A stretch of DNA of 64,000 nucleotides from Candidatus Obscuribacterales bacterium. Its GTDB lineage: Bacteria > Cyanobacteriota > Vampirovibrionia > Obscuribacterales > Obscuribacteraceae. The DNA is taken from the NCBI GenBank assembly GCA_019744775.1, contig JAIETZ010000003.1:496001-560000 (forward strand), in the 5' to 3' direction. Below, piece after piece: positions 60,401 to 64,000 of the stretch. The notes under the pieces were generated by a model. That model was not told where the DNA came from and ran no database searches. It worked only from the letters and a program-made list of their open reading frames with translations. The position numbers and the translations under genes are program-made. Position 1 is the stretch's first letter. Every line of letters starts with the position of its first letter.

Positions 60401-60963
60401 ATGACCTGATTGTTTACAAGGAAGATCAAAAAACCGAATGGGTTCGTTTTAATTTTCCGCGCCAAGATCATGGACGTCACTTGTGCATAGCCGATTTCTT
60501 TGCGTCTGTAGATGAGGGGCGGATGGATGTGTTGCCGGCGCAGATTGTCACCATGGGTGCGCAAGCCACAGAACACAGTCAGATGCTTTTTAAGTCAAAT
60601 CAATACAGCGACTACTTGTATTTCCACGGCTTGTCGGTGGAATCCGCTGAAGCCATGGCTGAGGTCGTGCACAAGCGAATAAGGGCCGAACTAGGATTTT
60701 CGCTGGAAGATGCCGGCGACATGAAGAAATTCCTCAATCAAGGATTCCGTGGTACGCGCTATAGCTTTGGTTATCCGGCTTGTCCGAATTTAGAAGATCA
60801 GCGACAGTTGTTTGAACTTTTGCAGCCTGAACGTATCGGCGTAACGTTGACAGAAGAATTTCAACTTGTGCCCGAGCAGAGTACTTCGGCAGTTGTAGTC
60901 GTGCATCCTGAAGCAAAATACTTCAACATCAATAGCGCCGTAAATACTGAGGACTCGGAATGA
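57433..60963 (+). CDS. metH: cobalamin-dependent methionine synthase
   Basis: MetH moves a methyl group from methyltetrahydrofolate via cobalamin to homocysteine. The 1176-residue protein has all four modules. The homocysteine domain has zinc cysteines Cys224 (GINCATG) and Cys290-Cys291 (GGCCGTT). The pterin domain includes IIGERTNTNGSRKF. The B12 domain has the lower axial ligand His728 in DVHDIGKN. The C-terminal activation domain (about 890-1170) includes SVESAEAMAEVVHKRIR and RGTRYSFGYPACPNLEDQ. GTG 57433 follows AGGTGG. I see no cobalamin or SAM riboswitch in the 122-bp leader. The next gene overlaps by 4 bp. Confidence 0.96.
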   Translation: MNHFLDALKERILIFDGAMGTSIHKYDLTLDDYKGYENCPEILVESRPDVIREIHGSFYEVGCDVVETDTFGGSPIVLAEFDLAPRAYELNRKAAELARSVADDYSKKGHKRFVSGSIGPTTKLPSLGHVTLQQMYEAYSVQVAGLVDGGVDCLQFETGQDLLQAKAAVIAALDYFKKSGKRVPIITQVTIEAPPISTMLVGSDISAALATLSAYPIDVIGINCATGPQEMIDHIGFLCANSPTFVSVLPNAGLPENVNGETVYKLTPDDLAHWLEYFVVEHGVNIVGGCCGTTPAHLKRVVEKISGLAPKKRKIEETACVASLYTAAPMHVDPAPLIIGERTNTNGSRKFKQLLEKEDWDGMVSMARDQEKEGAHYLDVCTAYVGRDEIRDMSIYLKRLNTDLQIPIVIDTTEFPVLEASLPLLAGRAVVNSINLEDGEEKMIRKVELIKRYGAATIALTIDEAGMAKTAEKKFEIAKRIYDICLQHGLKGEDIIFDDLTFTLSTGNEDDRRLGLATLEGIKLIKEKLPGVKTSLGVSNISFGFDPHIRQILNSVFLHYAVEYGLDMAIVNAAKILPLYKIDEAERELHRKLIFDERTPEYDPLFVLLDYYKKKGASGAKEEKRQAPKEVEEALKQRIIDGNRVGLEKDLEKALKKYTPLDIINTILLDGMKVVGDLFGAGKMQLPFVLQSAETMKAAVSYLEPFMEKVEGMTKGIMVLATVKGDVHDIGKNLVDIILSNNGFKVVNLGIKQPIDNIIQAAVEHKANCIGMSGLLVKSTVIMKENLEILNQREINTPVILGGAALTRRYVEDDCRAVYKGQLFYGQDAFDDLKIMNALSNNDSEALAKLAGLNNGAEPKVQPAPPIAACARMGGGQAEVAQGSKKSSVGTAIRRSDVARDVPIPKPPFWGSKVINDIPLKEVFKYLNETVLVRGQWQVRQRDMSHADYEKLLNEQIRPVIKALEEQCINEKLLIPQAVYGFFPCQSAGNDLIVYKEDQKTEWVRFNFPRQDHGRHLCIADFFASVDEGRMDVLPAQIVTMGAQATEHSQMLFKSNQYSDYLYFHGLSVESAEAMAEVVHKRIRAELGFSLEDAGDMKKFLNQGFRGTRYSFGYPACPNLEDQRQLFELLQPERIGVTLTEEFQLVPEQSTSAVVVVHPEAKYFNINSAVNTEDSE

Positions 60964-61610
60964 AGTTGTTGGAAAATATCGCCAGATGTCTTCCCTTCGT
61001 CGTAATTTCGTGTCTGTCCATTGTGCCAATACTTGCTCAGCCATACTTGGGTGGTGAGCATACGAAAGTCAGAACTAATTGGCGGGTACCTGATAAGTTG
61101 CGCATTGGCGATGCCGCTCCTGATTTCAAACTCAAGACTAAGGACTTTACTCGCGAAGTCGAACTTTCATCCTTCAAAGGAAAGCGCCCCGTTGTATTGA
61201 TATTCGGAAGTTATAGTTGCCCATCGTTTCGCAGTCAGGCTGGACTCTTTGAAGAGATGTTCGGTGATTACAAAGATAGAGCCGAATTTTTCATTGTTTA
61301 CATCAGAGAGTCAAATGCAATAGGTGGTGCGGCTTCCTCTATAAATGAGCGTGAAGGAATTGCGGTTAAAGATCCACAGGACTACTTGCAACGAACCGAG
61401 GTGGCAAAGCTTGGGTGTTCAGCTCTAAATATTCAGACACCTTGTCTAGTAGATAGAATCGACGATGCGGTGGCAGAAGCTTACTCGGCATGGCCTGACC
61501 GAATCTACATAGTTGATACTGATGGGAAAATTGCCTACGTTGGAAAACCCGGACCATCGGGATTTGCACAGGCTGTGCAGTTCGTCGATGCCTGGCTCGA
61601 CAGAAGGTAA
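60960..61610 (+). CDS. iodothyronine deiodinase-like redoxin with Cys
   Basis: The 216-residue protein has an N-terminal signal or anchor (LPFVVISCLSIVPILAQP) and a thioredoxin-like fold. PVVLIFGSYSCPSFRSQAGLF matches the deiodinase active-site block 'FGS-x-(T/S)-U/C-P-x-F', with Cys87 at the selenocysteine position. FIVYIRESNAIGG and AWPDRIYIVDTDGKIAYVGK followed by GPSGF also match vertebrate deiodinases, where the family was defined (PF00837). The codon is TGC, not TGA, so no selenium is used. It overlaps the metH stop by 4 bp. The substrate is unknown, and a thiol-disulfide or peroxide role is as likely as dehalogenation. Confidence 0.82.
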   Translation: MKLLENIARCLPFVVISCLSIVPILAQPYLGGEHTKVRTNWRVPDKLRIGDAAPDFKLKTKDFTREVELSSFKGKRPVVLIFGSYSCPSFRSQAGLFEEMFGDYKDRAEFFIVYIRESNAIGGAASSINEREGIAVKDPQDYLQRTEVAKLGCSALNIQTPCLVDRIDDAVAEAYSAWPDRIYIVDTDGKIAYVGKPGPSGFAQAVQFVDAWLDRR

Positions 61611-61611
61611 C

Positions 61612-62562
61612 CTAAAGGCGCTGGTCTTTAATTTTGTTGAGAGCAGTAATTAATTCCTGGTATCCCACATCGTCCGGATCGCGCTCTAAGATGCCGTTAT
61701 CCGTCAGCTTGAGCCCCACAGCCCGGAAAATTATTTGTTCCAGCGCTGGGTCTAAGTCGGGATTCATGTCGGTTGGGCGTTTAACATTGCGAAGCGGGCT
61801 TAGAAAATACTGTCCGACGCTCTCGTAGGCTGCTATCCATTCTTCGAGCGAATCGCCGATAATGGACTGGTTGGTTTGTGGAAATTGTAATGGGTGGCTT
61901 TTGACGGCTGCTTCCCAGAGCATTATCCCGAAAGCCATTCTGTCATTGGGTTCTAGGCAGGGATAGTAAAAGCAATTGGTGATTGCGCAATCTAGATCTG
62001 GACCTTCTTCGCAGTTGAGCATGCCAAAGTAACCGGAGTCGGCTAGTTTGATGCCTGTATCGGTAATTAGAATATTGTCTGGTCTAATGTCGCCATGATA
62101 TTCATAGGTGGTTCTAGATAGCTCGTCCAAATGGCCGGCGATTTCGATGAATGTGCTAATGGGCAGCTCTGAAGACTTAATCAAATCTCTCAGAGTAAGT
62201 CCCTCTAGAAATTCCATCTGGAGAAAACAAACACCCGGTTCGTCAACAATGGATTCAATTTTAATTAGGGCAGGGTGGTGGCACTCTTGCATTTTGTCAT
62301 AGTGAGTAAGAAGTACTTCTCGTGCATCAGGAAGTACATCGGCAACTCCACCTTCAAAAATGGTTGTAGCTTGTGTGCGTTCAAGGACATCACCGGTGTT
62401 AATCTCCAAGCTCTCATTCGGCTTGGCTACCTTGAAGGCAGCACTAGGTCCGCCATCTAGATCAGTGCCCTTATAAACCCAGGAGAAGGGACCATCATTG
62501 ATCATTGAGTCAATTAGGTAATTGCCGACTTTTAGTCCAACCCATGTAAGTTCTTGTGTCAT
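61612..62562 (-). CDS. Hanks-type serine/threonine protein kinase
   Basis: The 316-residue protein is a bare kinase domain without a membrane segment. The glycine-rich loop is INDGPFSWVYKG (shortened from GxGxxGxVYKG), the ATP-binding lysine is Lys44 in AAFKVAK, the catalytic loop is H156-G-D158-IRPDN163 and the metal-binding motif is D175-S-G. So the HRD arginine is Gly and DFG is DSG. All strictly needed residues (K44, D158, N163, D175) are present, so it can be active. An EGG-containing insert near residue 70 is unusual. It may phosphorylate neighbours, but the target is unknown. Confidence 0.85.
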   Translation of the reverse strand: MTQELTWVGLKVGNYLIDSMINDGPFSWVYKGTDLDGGPSAAFKVAKPNESLEINTGDVLERTQATTIFEGGVADVLPDAREVLLTHYDKMQECHHPALIKIESIVDEPGVCFLQMEFLEGLTLRDLIKSSELPISTFIEIAGHLDELSRTTYEYHGDIRPDNILITDTGIKLADSGYFGMLNCEEGPDLDCAITNCFYYPCLEPNDRMAFGIMLWEAAVKSHPLQFPQTNQSIIGDSLEEWIAAYESVGQYFLSPLRNVKRPTDMNPDLDPALEQIIFRAVGLKLTDNGILERDPDDVGYQELITALNKIKDQRL

Positions 62563-62573
62563 TGGTTCTCTAA

Positions 62574-63635
62574 TTAGTTCAGGCTGACTTCTTCAATAGA
62601 AGGCTCAGCTTGTCCAACATGATGATTCGGCACTGAAACCGCGTGGTGGTATTGAGGTGCTGATTTGGAATGTGTATCCAGCCAGTGTCCTAATACTTCA
62701 AGCACTTCCGGACGCAATACAGGTGTTTCAACCAGCAAGTGACCGCGCTTAGGGATTACAGCAAAGGTTTTGTCCTGTGCGGGAATTTTTGCAAATAGTC
62801 TTTTTGTGGACCAAAGCGCGCAAAGTTTGTCACGCTCGCCGTGGATCATCAAGACTGAAGAGTCAGCCGGAATAGTTGTGGCAAAGTGTTTTCCATGACG
62901 ATTAACATTCATGCTCTGAAACATTTCTTTCATCGTCTGGTGATCTCTGGCCATTGGATCAGCTAGGTGCTGTAGAGAAAATTGCTTTGTGTCCGAAAGG
63001 CGGGATTTGATGTACGGCACCATGCTCTGCTGGCTGAATGGATGATGCAAAAACTGCAGGGCGCTGAGTATCATGTAGGGTCTAAAGTACAAACTCGGCA
63101 GCGAATAAGTGCTGCACAGAATGGCGCCGTCTGCTAAGTGTTTGTAATCGCCAATCATGTGCAAGCTCATGTTGGCACCAAGGCTTTCACCAATAAAGTA
63201 AACCGGTACGCCGGGATAAGCTTCTTTGAGTCTCGTTACTATTAAGGCTAAATCTTTTTTGCTTTGCTTATAATGGAATGTCTTGTTGTACTGTCCACCA
63301 AAATCTTCGTAGTACCATTTGCCGTAACCGCGTAAGTCGGTTGATACAACCATTACGTTCTTGGCTGACAAAGCTTCGCCTAGTGCTTCGAAAGTTTTGC
63401 CGTGTAAACAGCCACCGTGTATTGCCACAACAATGGCGTTTGGGTCGCTAATCCCTTTTGACCAAACATACATCGGTAAGTGAAGATCGCCGAAAAGTGA
63501 TTCGTTAATCTCGCCGCGAATTGGACTGTATGCAGCCATTGCATCTGGTGCAAGGTATTGTGCACCGATTAAAGAGATAAGAGTGACACCAGCTGCTAGT
63601 AAGTTTTTCAAATTGAATGTGTTGATTATCTTCAT
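62574..63635 (-). CDS. exported alpha/beta hydrolase (lysophospholipase-like)
   Basis: From ATG 63635 the protein has 353 residues with a signal peptide (INTFNLKNLLAAGVTLISLI, then cleavage near APDAMA). The hydrolase domain shows the oxyanion strand IVVAIHGGCLHGKT, DLRGYGKWY, the nucleophile elbow YFIGESLGANMS (GESLG), and a late IHGERDKLC and PKRGHLLVE with the acid and histidine. It resembles monoacylglycerol lipase/lysophospholipase-type enzymes. An upstream ATG at 63680 would extend it by 15 residues. The kinase gene follows 11 bp downstream on the same strand. Confidence 0.88.
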   Translation of the reverse strand: MKIINTFNLKNLLAAGVTLISLIGAQYLAPDAMAAYSPIRGEINESLFGDLHLPMYVWSKGISDPNAIVVAIHGGCLHGKTFEALGEALSAKNVMVVSTDLRGYGKWYYEDFGGQYNKTFHYKQSKKDLALIVTRLKEAYPGVPVYFIGESLGANMSLHMIGDYKHLADGAILCSTYSLPSLYFRPYMILSALQFLHHPFSQQSMVPYIKSRLSDTKQFSLQHLADPMARDHQTMKEMFQSMNVNRHGKHFATTIPADSSVLMIHGERDKLCALWSTKRLFAKIPAQDKTFAVIPKRGHLLVETPVLRPEVLEVLGHWLDTHSKSAPQYHHAVSVPNHHVGQAEPSIEEVSLN

Positions 63636-63683
63636 AGTGATTCCATGAAAAGTAAAAAAGTTCTGACGCTTTTGTTTCATTCC

Positions 63684-63717
63684 ACGACCGAAGTTGCTAT
63701 ATGCACTAGTCGGTCGT
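63684..63717. promoter_or_regulatory. inverted repeat ACGACCGA-N18-TCGGTCGT
   Basis: Perfect 8-bp half-sites 18 bp apart lie between the divergent hydrolase and dehydrogenase genes. The arrangement suits a dimeric repressor, but no regulator gene is in view to pair with it. Confidence 0.4.
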
Positions 63718-63868
63718 ATGTATCAAAGATTGTTTCGTTATCCGACATAGTGGGAATGAGAAGAGATAGAATGAAGATGCAGGGTGACAATCAACGCTGT
63801 CAATATGTCGATAAATGCCTGCAGGTGACACCAGTAGTAATTGGCTGTTGAGCCTGTCAGGAGATCGC

Positions 63869-64000
63869 ATGAACAAAACAGTATTAATCACAGGTGCTTC
63901 CTCCGGGATAGGGAAAGAACTGGCTAAACTGTTTGCAGGGGATAATTGTAACCTAGTTTTAGTCGCTCGCCGAGTGGATGTCTTGGAAGAGCTGGCGTCG
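63869..64000 (+). CDS. short-chain dehydrogenase/reductase, N-terminal fragment
   Basis: The frame begins at ATG 63869, 6 bases after CAGGAG, and runs out of the window after 44 codons. It reads [19 protein letters not shown], the classical SDR cofactor motif TGxxxGIG, followed by a second strand [16 protein letters not shown] whose arginines after 'LVAR' suggest NADP(H) preference. The catalytic YxxxK lies outside the window, so the substrate cannot be judged. Confidence 0.88.
   Translation, partial: MNKTVLITGASSGIGKELAKLFAGDNCNLVLVARRVDVLEELAS

Noticed and set aside
60960-61610. Selenocysteine in the deiodinase-like protein
   Set aside because: The active-site codon is TGC for Cys87. No in-frame TGA is present and no selenocysteine element is needed.
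1-64000. tRNA or rRNA genes
   Set aside because: I read through the intergenic gaps and saw no T-loop-like GTTCGA segments with cloverleaf context and no rRNA sequence. A tRNAscan run would confirm.

Overview
The window comes from a bacterial chromosome of moderate GC content. Genes lie on both strands in short, tightly packed operons with many 4-bp ATGA/GTGA overlaps. I see no rRNA, tRNA, CRISPR array or complete insertion sequence. The gene content fits a non-photosynthetic heterotroph that uses cobalamin (MetH, methylmalonyl-CoA mutase) and carries many exported TPR and low-complexity proteins, a roadblock/LC7 protein, a Hanks-type kinase and a stand-alone LOR/SDH-type ornithine cyclodeaminase domain best known from cyanobacterial arginine catabolism. 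My best guess is a member of the Melainabacteria/Vampirovibrionia (Obscuribacterales-like) sister group of Cyanobacteria. This is inference from gene content only.

Layout. 1-3052: the N-terminus of a membrane protein, then the first of three MBOAT acyltransferase + SGNH-fold protein cassettes. 3053-4430: a repeat-rich gap with a helix-turn-helix protein and small ORFs. 4432-10801: a surface-polysaccharide locus with a glycosyltransferase, an initiating sugar-phosphate transferase and dTDP-rhamnose genes (rmlA, rmlB, rmlD, rmlC-like). A HigBA-type toxin-antitoxin pair sits between rmlA and rmlB. 10815-18635: central metabolism and housekeeping (malic enzyme, thiolase, alanine dehydrogenase, exonuclease III, Nudix hydrolase, threonine dehydratase, a DUF1311 protein). 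18757-19514: a second HigBA-type pair with a palindrome in its promoter. 19519-21620: a serine hydrolase and a TIGR01777 epimerase.

21801-28812 is the most interesting region. It is one compact five-gene operon: MBOAT acyltransferase, SGNH-like protein, CDP-alcohol phosphatidyltransferase with altered motif residues, CdsA-like cytidylyltransferase, and a single polypeptide joining acyl-AMP ligase, acyl carrier protein and PlsC acyltransferase. The set looks able to activate a fatty acid, acylate a glycerophosphate-type acceptor, make a CDP-activated lipid, transfer it to an alcohol and acylate a product outside the membrane. I do not recognise it as a described pathway.

28816-43105: rhomboid-TPR protease, a PlsC-like protein, MutS, exported proteins, roadblock/LC7, UppS, a YqeG phosphatase, hydrolases, a tyrosine-phosphatase-like protein and the LOR/SDH enzyme. 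43361-46943: small proteins and the third MBOAT/SGNH cassette. 47129-49459: a TPR protein, an epimerase and a glycosyltransferase, the last two coupled to methylmalonyl-CoA mutase. 51082-61610: sulfur and one-carbon metabolism (cystathionine beta-synthase, cystathionine gamma-lyase/synthase, MetH) with exported WD40-like, VWA, lipoprotein and TPR proteins, and a deiodinase-like redoxin coupled to metH. 61612-64000: a protein kinase, an exported alpha/beta hydrolase and the start of a short-chain dehydrogenase.

A palindromic dispersed repeat with core GGGCGCAT-TGC-ATGCGCCC occurs seven times, always between genes. Two copies share a longer flanking module.
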